Shown one piece after another: positions 21,901 through 34,427 of a stretch of 64,000 nucleotides of DNA; position 1 is the stretch's first letter; each line of letters opens with the position of its first letter. Source of the stretch: Amoebophrya sp. A120 (taxonomy: Eukaryota; Sar; Dinophyceae; Syndiniales; Amoebophryaceae); NCBI GenBank assembly GCA_905178155.1, contig CAJINV010000002.1, positions 7,284,743 through 7,348,742 of the forward strand. Direction: 5' to 3'. Below the pieces are notes generated by a model, which was not told the origin of the DNA, did no database searches, and worked only from the letters and a program-made list of their open reading frames with translations. The position numbers and the translations under genes are program-made.

Positions 21901-24900
21901 TGAACTTATCATGAGTCATAAGTTATGATCACAGCCTTCCAAGACATGCTGCGACAACCCGGCCTGGATATCCTTACGCGACAACCGGGCGGTATGCAAG
22001 CCGTGTATGAAGCCCAGCGAAATGCTCCCTCAACGGCTTACTCCTACACGAACAACACGGGCAACAGTGCGGCTTCAGCCTCCGGGGCGTCGGCGCACCA
22101 CAACTTCAACGCAGCAATGAATGCGGGCACCACACCAGGCACAGCATCCGCGTCCCCGCCGCCCCCTCTGGCGTCGATGGAAGCTTTGTCCCTGCAGAGC
22201 TACCAAAACGAATCGCAGCGGCTGAACGACACTCTGCGGAACTACTACAACTCACAACTGGGAAGGAGCAACTGGGTATCAAAAGGAAAAATCCCCCCTC
22301 CCCACATCGAAAAGGTATGTTTCTGAAAATTTGTGTTGCTGATTTGAGGTCACAAATCACGTCTGTCTTGCAAGAAGACAGGCGCAGAGGCTTCCGCGCC
22401 ATTATGGAAGCGATTTGGCATGCTGTTGCGCCTAGGGGGCACCCGTTTGCAATGCTAAGCAACTAGACCTATACGCCCCTACCTAGGCCGAGGATCTGGC
22501 TGCGATGCCTTACTGCAAGACCAATCCGATTTGTGTACCCAAATCCTGCATCACAGATTTCCATTTCGATATGGGGAGGGGGGATTTTTCCTTTTAATAC
22601 TGGGTCGGGCCGGATGGCAGGGTGCACAGCTACTGGGATTTGCGGCATCCGTACCTGAATGACCACAGTCTGCCGGTGCAAAACAACCCGCTACCAATGC
22701 CTGACATGGTGGGCGGGGAAGGAGGTAGATGAAGACAGCAAGTTTCTTGTTCTTAGAACGCATGCGCAGCACCAAGCAGTATTTTTTGGGATTGGGGCGC
22801 GACACCTTTCGGTGTTGTATTATCCTTTCCGGTTTGGGTATGTTCACATAGTATTTTTAGGTTCAGAACATGCGTTTTGCGCGCTTTCTCTGATCGGGCC
22901 GTCCTACGCCCCACCGCCACATCTTCTTCCCTACGATTCTATGTCCTGTTTCCGCCCCTGTCCGACACCAGCGTCGATAGGGTTTTGAGGGTCTTAGGGT
23001 TTAGGATATTTGATCTTAGAACGCATGCGCAGCTCAACAATCAGACATGAATATGAACAAATTAACTGCCTCTGACGCAGCGGAGTAGGAGTCTTTTATG
23101 CATTAGACGGAAATTCAGCACAACATTTTCAATCAAGGTCCTCCCATCCCGCCTCCTCCGGGTCTGGACAACAGCGGCAACGCGCCGAATCCATTGGTAA
23201 ACGACCATTACTCTGCTTCAGACGACCAGCCCCCACCACCCCCACCACCAGAACCCCCCGCGGCTGGTGCAGCAGCAGTGGGCGCCGCCGGAGACAAGTT
23301 GCCCCTGCAGAGCACAGCGGGCCTCGACAACTCCAACCCCGGTCCGGATGGCGGATCCCTAGGCGCAGCGGGCTTGTTGCAAGCGGTGCCCTGGCAGGGC
23401 GCGGCGCACGGAGCCGAAGTCGCGTTGTGTGTCGCGACTGTGATTGAGGCTTTCGGATACTTGCTGGAGCATGGGGTATTGCTATCATGTCAGGAAGGAT
23501 GTAGCTGCTCATTTTGTTGTTGTAGTAACGCTAGCGCCAGCGGCGAAAATTTATAGTACAACAGGAAAGTGTGTTTACTAATAGTTTCCGTAACGTCCAA
23601 CATCAGGACTCCAACGTCGCCCTGGAACGGCTGCAGCAACGATGCAAATACGCGATGTCTCGGGGCGCGGCAGTCGGCGCTCTGTACCAAGCCTGCGGTC
23701 AATTTGCCTGTCCGCTCGCCACGGTAACGGGCATAGTTGCCGCGGGAGAGGCGATAGCCGGCTACAAAAACGCACAGTACGACCGATCCGCGCACGCAGC
23801 GGTGAGAGGGGGCGCGACTTTTGCGGCTAGTTCAGCAGCGATCACCGGAGCCAAAAGTGTATCAAGCGTTCTCGCATTCAGCGGCGGGGCCGCAGTCGTA
23901 GGACCAGCTGGGGCGGGTATAGATGTTCGTTTCAGAAGGCGCCGCATTGAAAACGATTCACAACAAGTGTGAAAATCTATTACTGTGTACGCGAAAGAAG
24001 TACTTGAAACCAATTTCAAGATACGCATATATGCAACTACATCAACAGCATGGCCAACATAATCTTCAACTTCTTATTTCTAGGTGTCTTGACTGCACTG
24101 GCCTCCGCCTACTGCGCATTTATGATCGGCGGCATGGCGGGAGAAATGGGAAAAGAGTTCCTGGCAACGCGGTATGCACTGCAAAAGTATCGTACTAGTA
24201 TAAATCGCATTACAAATTTTCCCAAGAACAAAAATGCAACTTGTCATGCTATTTCAGGTAGAAACTTGGACTTGTCATGCATATCTGCAATTAGTACGAG
24301 CACGATACTTTTGCACAGGATACGCGGGCAGAAAGAACGAAAGTGGAGAAGGCCTTCAAAACCATTTTTGGCGACGACGTCTCCTTTGAACCAAACACAA
24401 CGCTGAACAAAGCTATGCTAAGGAAAGCGTATTGCTTTTCTTTTTCAAAATCGTTTTTGTTTACCCTTTTGTACGATAGAAGTCACGTGCATGATACTCT
24501 AAGACAGGGCCTCTCGCGCTCCCGGAAAAGTTCATGATAGATGTTGTAATGTAGCGCCGGAGCAGCCTGGCTCTGGATCCTCGTATTGCCTCCAGGCAGG
24601 ATAGTAAAGGTACTATCCACGATGACTCTACAAGCAGATTTTTGTAGTGCAAAAAGAAAAATGAAATCGATGAAAATGAGAGTTAAGCAAAAATTCAAAC
24701 AGCTACTACACCACTAGCCGTGCCTTCCACCCGGACAAGGGCGGCAGTCGCGAGAAGTTTGTCGAGCTGGCGGAAGCTTATCAGATCCTGATCCAGCATC
24801 TGAATAAACAAACGCGCGAGTTGAATGAGCAAACGTGGTTTCACCTGCTCTCTGCCGGCTACTTTGTGAACAACGGGGAGAATAACACCGGCACAAATCC

Positions 24901-27900
24901 CTACAGCCACCAATTCTGCCACGAAAACTTTGACCCCACGAAGCGCGTCAGGCCGTGGTGGCACATAGCGCCGTGCGCGAGATTCTTGTCGACGGTAAAG
25001 CAGCTGGTGGGGAGTAAAGCGAGGGCAGCGATCGAAAGTGCAGCAGCGGGTGGCTCCTGCGGAATGTTGAACACGGTCACTGATTCTGAAGACTACGATC
25101 TACACGGCGGTAAAGATGGTGATGTAAATTCATCTCGAAGACGTCGCAGCTCGTTGCAGAGGAGCAGGCACGACCAGATTCAAACGGCTGGAGCCGCAGT
25201 GTTGGCTGGCTTAAGTTGCAACTACTACATGCGGAACAGGCTGAGCGAAAGAAGTGGGAGTGATTCGGAGGATTTGTACGATGACAACACAGCAGAGAGA
25301 CTCTCGATCGAGGATGGTAAAGTTTGTGAAGATGAGAACAACCCTTCAGCACCAGAACATCAAGGACATCACCCTAAACCCTTGCACAGCAGCAGAAGTT
25401 GCGCCACCAGTACGACAACGCAGATCGCCACAGCTGGTGCAGAACCAGCGGCAGAAGAGGATTCGGCGAGGGTCAGCGAACAGTCTACCGCGGAAGTTAT
25501 CGACGACGGAGCATTTTCGTCGACGAAAAATGGTGGAAACGAGACGGCGAACGAGGACACAACGTGCCCCACGACGTCGACGACCAAGTCCAGTTCCTCG
25601 GACTTGGACACGTGCTCTCACGACGACGACGAAATTATCGGCGACCGAAAATCAGTCTCGTCAACCGGGTCAAGCCTGCGCTCCGCGGAAGACATCCACG
25701 CCATGGTGCGCCCGGAAGCGACGACGGACGACGAGCAGTCTCTATTCGGCAACACATTACTTGCTTCCGGTGCAGTTCCTGCTGCGATTTCCGACAATCT
25801 TCCCGATGTGACAGCGTCTACTCCTGAGGGGGGACGAGCAACAAGGAGCAATAGCAAGAGCACGGCTTTGACCGAAGCGCAACTCCAGGTCGTCCAGGAG
25901 CAACTGAATAATGGGAGGCAAGGACTGCAAGTTGGCGCGGTTTCTTGTTTTAACAGCAACAATTACGAAGATCCGATGAACAATAACAATCACCCGCAAT
26001 CCTGTGCGCCCCAGAGACACGATCCCGCGTTTGTGTCCGAGATGATGCGCGGCGGTGAGAACAGAATACAAACTACCGCAAGTAGGACGAACTGCCTCTT
26101 CTCCTCTGCTTCCCAAGTCGGTCGAACCAGGAGTGCGTCGAGTAAGAGGTCGAAGTACACAAACAAGTTCGGCATCACAATTGGCGGTGTTGACCATGCA
26201 GCAGTCGGCTCTTCTCGCGCCGCTGGCAATGGAGATGGTACAACTGTCGTAGGAGTGCAAATAAATTCATCTTCAAGGAAAAACAAAACGCCCGCCTGGG
26301 CGACCCCTACGAACCGGAGTTCCTATGTACCCAAAATCATGCCGTATCGGTACAGCAGGAGTGCGTCAGGGAGTAAGAGCTCCTCGAAGAGCAACACGCC
26401 AAAGAGCTTCACTGCGCAGCGACAGACGAGCGGCGGTTGTTCAAATTCGACCATAATGGGCGGGGGCAGCACAGAAGCTAGACAGCCTGAAAACCAGAGT
26501 TCTTCCTGGACGTCTTCGCTTTGGAGCAAGTTTTCGTCGCAGTTTGCAGCTACAACGAAGGAAAACACAACACAACATGAATCTGCAGACGTCATCACGA
26601 CCACATTCGACCAATACGCAACGGACAGTACGAAGGCGCCGACAACGGTGTTCAGTTCGAGCGGTAGCTCCTCCAGCAGCAGCTCCAGCTCTGTCAACCG
26701 AGGTGCCTTGGTTTCTCGAGGACAGTACAAGGCCCACCACCGGTCCCGACCCGCGAACAAGTTCGAACACCAGTTCGCCACCTCCACCTCTATGCTCCAC
26801 TACTTCAAGCAGCAGGTGATCGGGCGCGACAGCAGCTCCAGCGGTCGCGACTCCTGGTCCAGTAGCACCAGCAGCCAAGAGAGCTGTACTGCGCATCAAA
26901 ACCGAAAACGCGCGGATGGCCAGGCCTTCGCTCCTGGGGGCCCCTCGGAATTCGACCCACCGTCGTCCTCTGCTTCATCCTCTTCCAGCAGCTCGAGTTC
27001 TTGCGCGTCAAACAGCTCCAATGCGGAAGAGATGCAGCAGTTGACTGGGAATGAGGAAACGGAGATCGACGAACACGAGCTGTTCACTCCCAGAACCGCC
27101 GCGAGGTTCCGGGGCCGAGTGCGGGAGAAGGCAAATCAACTTGGCGGAAACAAGAAACAGAAAACCGTGGGAGCGATGGTGGGAAACGTGGTCCGTTTCA
27201 CGCCGCACTGCGGCAGGGTATTAAGTGACACCTCGACCTCCTCTACGGAAAGTTGCGCTGCAGGAGGAGAGCATCGAAGTACCAAGGACGCCGGGGTACT
27301 AAAGAATGCTGATTGTTCAGGAGCAGGAGGACGGGGAATATTAATGCCGAGTGGTCGCGCTGCAGCGTACGGAGAGGGCGACCCCGCAGACGACGAAGCT
27401 GAGGACGAGGCGGGCAAGATGCAAAGCAAACCGCCCACGGTGGAGAGCCTGACGCCGCGCATCAAGAACATTTCGGAGTCGCGAAGACAGCAGCTGCAGG
27501 AAATCATCAAGGCAGGGCAAAGCTTGAAGGAACTGAAGAAACGAAATCATGGAAACGAAACTTCCAGCACTGCGCTGAAAGGAGGCTATAGTACTCTTGG
27601 TACGACCATGACTGGAGCCTCTCCCACCTCCGGAAGAGGCGGCGCAGCGGGTCGTGATAGTTCTGAAATGGGGGTCATGCACCAGCATGGAAATACAAGT
27701 AGCGCTAATGGTAATGCCACAACACCTCATATGCCGCGCACGAAGACTCTGAGCACAGACGGTGATCGGTCCTGCAGGAACAAGAACAGCATTTCGCTTT
27801 CGGGTCTCCAGATGACACCGAAATCGTCTATGAAAGAGTCCGACTCGGTGAGTTGCCATCATTCGAACAGTTCGTCGCACCAATATATCAAATGTAAAAA

Positions 27901-30900
27901 TGTCTGGGTCTGGAAGATTGCCAGGTTTGTCATGTACATTTTGCATGACTCCTCAAGTCTGTGACGCATGCCCTAGCATCACAGATTTTCAGAGGACTTC
28001 CTGAAGCCTATTCCGCATGACAAACGCTCTTTCCGTGTTGCAAAATTTGGACTCTCTGTGCTGCTCATGCAATACAGATTTTTTTAGAATCCAAAATCAG
28101 CATGACAAGTTGGATTCTTCCAGACCCAGACATTTTTACAGTTGATACAATACAAGGACTTCTCAAATGGAGGCTCCACCTCCACTTCTCCTCGGTACAC
28201 CATGTCGAACCGGACCATATGAACTGCAAAAGTATCGTATTCGTAGTATTGCAATACAAATTAGCTCAGCATGACAAATGATATTTCTCATGCTGATTTA
28301 GCTTGAAGCTGAAATGTGTCTTGCATGACTGCGATTAGTACGAGTACGATACTTTTGCACTGCATAGACCAACAGCAACTGCAATACCAACAGCACCAGC
28401 GGGTCCACAACCGAGGTCGTAGTGATCCGACAAAACCCAGACGGTACCACACAGCAAGAGGTCGTTACGCAGCCGCGGGTGAAGAAGATCCAGATGTTGG
28501 CCGGAGCATCTTCTCCATCAGGTTGCACGCAGGACCTCCGGCAGGAGGAGCGCAATGCTGTCGCCGTTTCAGCACAGGAGCTGAACCCTGTCGGCAGGAA
28601 GCCCGGCGCCACGAACAGTAAGCACGAAGATGCGAGCACAGAACCCACCAGGACACCACGGAGTAACAGCACGGCCCGGTTCCGAGATCTGGAGAGCTCT
28701 AGCAGCTGCTCCAGTGTGCAGGATCAAACACCGGTGAACAGCCAGATTGCCGTCTACACGACAGGTCTGGGGTGTGCTGGTGTAGCCGGGGGGCTGCAGC
28801 ATCCAGGAATGGGTATGATGGTGAACAATAGTACCCATGTAGAAGTTGCGCCAGGGATGCAGATGGTGCACCAAATGCACAACTTGCATATGCATCACTC
28901 CAGTGCTGGCATGAACTTCGGAATGAACGCAGGTGTTGGCAGCAGCTCTCAACATCCACATCCTCACGGCCATGGTCAACAACACCAACATCAGCATCAT
29001 TCACACAGCGACTACCTGGACGAAAGCCCGATGTCGGTGCTGAGCCAGCAGAGCAATCGGCCACCTCACGTCGTCGAGCACTTCGTCAAGAAGGCGTCAT
29101 CTTTTTTTGGGGTGAATGCGCCTGCGACCATGTTGACAAGCGCTGCAGGGGGAGGGAGCAGAACTACTGGCACGTCGCACATGCAGCAGCAAGTAGTAGA
29201 TCCTCTGCCAACTAGCAATAGTGTCGATGAAACAAGAAGTGCAGGTCCGGACCTGCTGAGGACGCCGACTCCAGTGTCCAAAAAATCCAACTTGTCCAGC
29301 CGGGTTCAGCAGCAGGAGAGCGTCGAGCTTTTCGACCGACCCAGCCCGCAGACGGCGCGGCCAGCGAAGCAGGTACGAGGTTCTGGCAAGGGAATAAATA
29401 GTTGCTGCTCAACATCGCCAAAAAGTGGTGCAAAAAGCATAAGCAACGGATCAACGTCGGGCGTTCGGAGGGTGCTGTTGAGCAACGAGCACCAGCATGA
29501 TACCGAAAGACATCACAACAGCGTTCCTCTTAAACAAGCGCCGACCCCGCAGCAGCTCAGTGCAGAAAACATTCGGCAGTGGGAAAGCATAAACAAGAGC
29601 CAGACTGTCCACCAGCAGCAAATGCAATTGCAAAAGAACCATCAAAACGCCAACTCTTCAGTTACCCGAAAGCTCACCTCGCGGTCGCTGCAGAACTTGA
29701 ATCTGCAACAGGGCGGGACGCGTGCCATCGGCTTGAACCATGCCCGAATTGCGATGGCCGTCGACCGCGCGGACAAGACCACCGCAGCTCAGCTGAATAT
29801 GAACCCTAGAGGAATGTTGATGAACGCAGCTGGCGGTAGTACAACAAGTGCTCCTAACTGCGGCGCAGGTGCTGGTGCCACCGGCTCCTCCACCTGTGGG
29901 ATGAACAGGTTTCAACAATGCGGATCCTCCAGCGGAAGTCAATCCTGCCCGCACCACCGCAGCGCCACGTTGGGTCGGCACATCAATCCAACACACGGTG
30001 CTCACCAGCTGCACAACAGAAACGATTTTCGGAACCGCCAGCAGCTTTTGTCCAGCATCAACGAATATCAAATGCAAAAATGTCTGGGTCTGGATGATTG
30101 CAACTTGTCATGCTAAATCTGAATCAGGCAAAAACTTGTGTTGCATGATTGCCAAAAGTTGTGCACTTTTGACCTAATCGAGAGGCAGTTTCTCATGCAG
30201 GATAGGCATTCGAAAGGTCTCGCAGAATCTGTCATGCTAAGTCCTACATGCCAGACCTCATGGGTCATGGAAGACCTGCATGACAAATCAGGCAATCTTC
30301 CAGACCCAGACATTTTTACACTTGATAACGAAGACGACTACAGCTCGTCCGACGATTTCAGCAAGCAGGGGGAGAACACAACCTGCTCCCAAAAACTCCA
30401 AGCGAAGAGCCCCAACAGCTTGCGCAAGCAGTGTCGCAGCCAGACAGCCGGCGCTTGCTGCCCAGGCGGAGGTTCTGGAAGCAGCAGTTCCACATCAGGG
30501 AAGAACGGCAAGAGCAATGCGAATGGCGCGAAACCAGGCAGCTCCTCTGCGAGCTGCAATCCGCATGACAGCACGACGACCCGTCGGGGCTCCCGGGCTG
30601 CGTCGAGAAGCAGTTCTGAGCGGAGCTCCTTTGCGGTGTGCTTTTCCGATAGCAGTCACCGAGACTCGCTCTTGCGCGACTTAGATGAGGTGGACAGCAG
30701 GCGGTCGGGCGAGACTGGAAGGGATAATTTGCTAGTACACCATGGCAATCAACAGAACATGGCAAACTGCGCGCTGCCGCCTCCGAAAATCATTTCCTCA
30801 GCGGCAAATTCCAAGGAAAATAACGCCGGTAATCATGGTGCGACAACGTCGTCGTCGAAGCGGATCCACCACCTCGGGGGCCACAAGCATGAAAGCAAGA

Positions 30901-31196
30901 AGCACCGAAGCGATCTTCCGAAAGGAACTACACCCCCCTCTTGCCGCGGGGTCGCGCCGGCTTTGTGCAGTAGTGCGAATTTAGGCACCAAAATGCGTGT
31001 GGGCGGAATGAGCTTTGTTCCACCTCCGCGCGGCCGCAGTGGGCTAGTGGCGGACGATGGGGGCGGGCACCACGAGATGATGCAAATGATCTCTACGACG
31101 ACTACCAGCACGAGCCACCACGGTTTTCCAAGAGGAGTAGTCCCTTCTGGAGTGAAGCAAAAAGGCTCGGCGGCAACGGAATTCCTTTTTGTTTGA
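18995..31196 (+). CDS. Giant J-domain (DnaJ-like) protein with membrane-like segments
   Basis: Thirteen-exon join: 18995-20478, 20633-20983, 21207-21727, 21935-22276, 22605-22724, 23138-23475, 23607-23916, 24021-24172, 24328-24428, 24703-27885, 28153-28217, 28372-30065, 30333-31196. This gives 9525 nt and 3174 residues; every join keeps frame. An in-frame TAA at 18956 precedes the start. A J domain spans about residues 1210-1270: LNKAMLRKAYYTTSRAF, then the HPD triad at 24728-24736, then KGGSREKFVELAEAYQIL. HPD is the Hsp70-stimulating motif. Before it lie Ala/Gly-rich hydrophobic stretches (about 939-1155) and a strong hydrophobic helix in exon 8 (ANIIFNFLFLGVLTALASAY), suggesting membrane anchoring near the J domain. 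The rest, especially the 1900-residue C-terminal part, is Ser/Asn/Gln/His-rich. Eight introns are GT-AG; four are introners. The exon 4 start could instead be 21923, also in frame. Confidence 0.8.
22277..22599. mobile_element. Introner, family III (323 bp), target duplication CTGGG
   Basis: Left end TATCAAAAGGAAAAATCC then CCCCTCCCCACATCG; the right end is its complement with one or two mismatches, ending CCTTTTAATA. CTGGG duplicates at 22272-22276 and 22600-22604. Removal restores RSNW-VGPDGRV in the J-domain gene. It is the longest element here and the only one whose interior lacks the TTGTCATGC motif of the others. Confidence 0.9.
22725..23137 (+). other. GT-AG intron with internal direct repeat
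   Basis: Donor GTAGAT, acceptor TCAAG; the join reads GGEG-GPPIPPPPG. It contains CTTAGAACGCATGCGCAGC twice (22752-22770 and 23015-23033), each centred on the palindrome CGCATGCG, and a short TTAGGGTTTAGG run near 22994. Confidence 0.75.
24173..24322. mobile_element. Introner, family II copy 1 (150 bp), target duplication CGCGG
   Basis: Ends TATGCACTGCAAAAGTATCG and CGATACTTTTGCACAGGATA. CGCGG lies at 24168-24172 and 24323-24327. Removal restores FLATR-AERTKVEKAF just before the J domain. The interior has TTGTCATGC twice. Confidence 0.92.
27886..28147 (-). mobile_element. Introner, family I copy 2 (262 bp), target duplication CAATA
   Basis: Ends TATCAAATGTAAAAATGTCT and its complement, ending TACAGTTGATA. 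CAATA lies at 27881-27885 and 28148-28152. The interior matches the reverse complement of the 6806 copy, so it is inserted in the opposite direction yet also restores frame (SHQY-KDFSNGG). Confidence 0.92.
28218..28366. mobile_element. Introner, family II copy 2 (149 bp), target duplication GACCA
   Basis: Ends TATGAACTGCAAAAGTATCG and CGATACTTTTGCACTGCATA. GACCA lies at 28213-28217 and 28367-28371. Removal restores MSNRT-NSNCNTNSTSG. Only 65 bp of exon separates it from the family I copy at 27886. Confidence 0.92.
30066..30327 (+). mobile_element. Introner, family I copy 3 (262 bp), target duplication ACGAA
   Basis: Ends TATCAAATGCAAAAATGTCT and its complement, ending CACTTGATA. Perfect duplication ACGAA at 30061-30065 and 30328-30332. 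Removal restores LSSINE-DDYSSSDD. Confidence 0.94.
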
Positions 31197-34100
31197 TGAG
31201 AGAGAGGAAATATCACCGCACCCTCCGGAGGGGCAGCCCCAGGCTGTGACTTCTAGTAAAAAAGTAGTGCTACGCTTAGCATGATCTGCCGAGCATACGT
31301 AAAACCACTGTCAATACATGTCAACTTGTCACAAGGGCGCGGTGCGTCAAGAGCGAAGCTGCTTTAAGCCCGAACGACCCGACCACGTTTTAGATGATTT
31401 ATGAAAACTTTCGATGCAAAGCATGTCAATACGAGGCCTCGACGCAGCAAGCTATCGAGGTCGTCGTTTAATACTTGTCAAAGACTATGCGCCATTAATA
31501 TTCGAGATGAGCAAGCTCAAGAAGATTTATCACGAGGTCGCGTCTCCTGGAAGCGATTTTCCATCGAGAGTCGCTCTCTGGCATGATGATGATCAAGGAA
31601 ACTCGTAAAACAAAGGTAGTACTAGAATTGTTCTTCTTACAAGCAATAGCAAAGATTTTTTTCCATGAATGACTATGCGATGACTCAACCAAAACTTATA
31701 AGAAAGTAGATACAACTTAAGATGTTTTCCATGAGACGGCCGCCAGTGTCGTGTGCAACTTCTTTTGGTACCTGGTTAAATACCTGTCCAACCGCCGTTG
31801 CTGAATCGTGCGCTGGCGGCTTCTAAACAAGGAAAAGCTGAGCCAACGAAGTGTAGATACCGTTTGAAGCTAAAAGGTGCCGCATTGCTTTATATTTTTT
31901 TTCCAAACTCTTCTATTGCAGGACGATGATAGATCCACCTAATGCCGACCTTGGTGCTCCGCCGTGGCAGAGGCCGAGACTCGGATAGGGAAGACTACAT
32001 CATTTTTTTCTTATTCTGTATACAGTATGCAAACCACTTATAACAAATGTAGTTCTTTATCTTTTCAAAAAAACACAACTGTCAAACGCGCATCAAGAAT
32101 TCTGATTATATGTTTATGATTCCAGCACCACCATAAACAACACGGAAGACGAGAAAGTTTTTGTAGTTTTTCATCGAGGATCGTTTTTTTCTGGCAGTCA
32201 CATGAGTTTCTTGCCATAATACACTAAGTGTACTACTTTCTCAACGCCGTGTGTTTAGTTTTCGAAGATCAGGCTCCTCGCTCTGCGAGCGAGCCCGATC
32301 AGATTTTTAAATGACTACAACGCTTCAGAAATTGAAATGCTGCATATGCACCACTTGTATTTATTTTCTAAATACTTTTTTATTTTTTTTTGCCGGCTTA
32401 GCTTCCACTATTCGAGGTTCTGTCCGCTCCTTTTCTTCATCGCTATAGAAACTTTACTATCTAAATGTCAATACTCAGAAAAGATTTTGCAATCGTCTGA
32501 GCCTTCAGAAGGCAAGAAAATCTATCCGCGGAAACATGTTGAGCAGGGATGGTCGCCAAAACGACTGTCTCTATGAAGATTTTTCATACGCAGACCATAT
32601 TGACTCGTCATTTCTGAACAAACCGAGCCCGTTCTAGTCAGCGACTACTTCTCTTTCAATGCGCAAGAACAAGAAGCCTGAGTTTCGCTATTCCGTTACA
32701 TTTATTGCGGCCGCTAATTGAAATAGGGATGACGGCGCTTCTTTCGAACTACCTGTGAGCAAGCTTGTTGACGAGAATATTTTATTCGCCAGTCGCGGCC
32801 ATTGCGTACTACGCAGCAGCCGCTATCATATTTTGTCTCAAAGAGGAACTTGCTTACGGTAGATCATGCGCGAGAAAAGAGTCACAACGATCCACCCTCT
32901 TTCTAGAATCGGTGGGGGTTGAAGTGATGTTCATGGTCAACATTGTGCTTTTTCTATCCGGATTGTGAAATCTCGATTGAAAAATTGCGGCGAGAAAACA
33001 AGAACAGGCGTAAAGGCCCCCGCTTGAACTAGAATTTTTCGGAAAACTCTTCACCGCCAGCGGGTGGCGTTTTCAAAAACCTCTTCTTCCGCAAGCGAGG
33101 ATTGACAGCACAATCGGAAACGACAAGGTACATATTGAGAATGAACACTGGTGCGCTGACTAGGGCTAGAACAAGGGCATTTATGCAAAAATGCACGCAC
33201 CGCTATAGCAACACTAAATTATTTTTTCAGACGTTGCGACGAAGGTTATTGCTCCGCCTGAAGCAGTAACTCTTTAGAAATTTTAAATTACTAGAACGCA
33301 TAAAGCATGCGCACTTCTCCTCAACAGCTTTGCAGCTGCCAAACACGACCCAAAATGTCAATACGTAGCTGATATACAGCTACTAGGACAAATTTTCAAA
33401 CTTAAATGCAAATGCATTTCTTTGATAATTTTTTCGAACTTCATATTCATTTTCTCCTGGATATAATATTTTTCCACGCCACTTTGCAGTGCACAATTGA
33501 TGCAGTGCGGGGAACTGCAGCAATTCATACCTGGAATTAGAAGGCCCATAACAATCTACCGCGCAAGGTTGTGAGGAGAAAATGCTCTGCTTTGAAGAAA
33601 AAACATGTGAAGATTTTCCTGGTCTCTAACTCTATCCATCATAGTGGTTCTCTACCATCAGTGCCCTTTTTTGCCATGCTTCTCTACCAACATTAACGCC
33701 TGCTAGTCATCCACACAATCAACAACGAAAACGAAAGAAACTGCTTTGTGCAATGCCTGGAAAAAATTTCTGAGCCGAGTTTTCGCCGTTTTTGTTCTCT
33801 GCCTCCCAGTATATCAGTCCGCGGCGTTAGCGTGATCGTCATCGTACTACCCTCATAAAGATAATCGCTTCGATCGTGGGTCTTGCCTTATCGTTGTCCC
33901 TCAGATAATGACGTCGGTGCACAAATAGGCCGCTACCTCAGGTCTTTCGGTTGTGATCGTAGTCACATTGAAGTCCTCGGTCTTCGTCATGGTTGTGGCA
34001 CATAATCTGGTGGAAAAAGTCGTTGTTGTTAAGCATGTATGTGGAAGTTGCTCTACGCAGCAATATGTAGAAAATTGCACAACAAGGATCAGATTCTGCA

Positions 34101-34427
34101 CATCAGTTGCAACTCGTTTTTCAGTTGTGTCGTGTCGATAATTCGAATTTTGCAGATGATTGCATATTGTCGTGTTCATATCGTCCGAGTAATACAATAA
34201 ATGTATCTATTGTAGTTAAGCATCTGAAGATCCGTGGAAGTATTCATCGGAAGGGGCAGGAAACCTTAGCATTTCCTTTTTCGCGAATGCCTTTGTCTTG
34301 CGTTTCCCTCCAGTCGTCGATTGAAAGTTAGTTTTTGCCTGACCTTCTATGTGTTTTTTTTCAAAGCGGAATCTAAAAGTGAACCTCTAACTAGAGCTGG
34401 ACCACCAAGTAAAGCACCTACATCTAC
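31197..34427. other. 3.2-kb gap, no convincing gene
   Basis: AT-rich sequence between the J-domain gene and the next large gene. Only short frames without domains are present on either strand (for example 32337-32576 and 33901-34197 minus). No RNA gene or introner was recognised. An in-frame TAA at 34410 marks the upstream limit of the next coding sequence. Confidence 0.45.

Noticed and set aside
22994-23005. TTAGGGTTTAGG, telomere-like
   Set aside because: Under two repeat units inside an intron; too short to be a telomeric tract.
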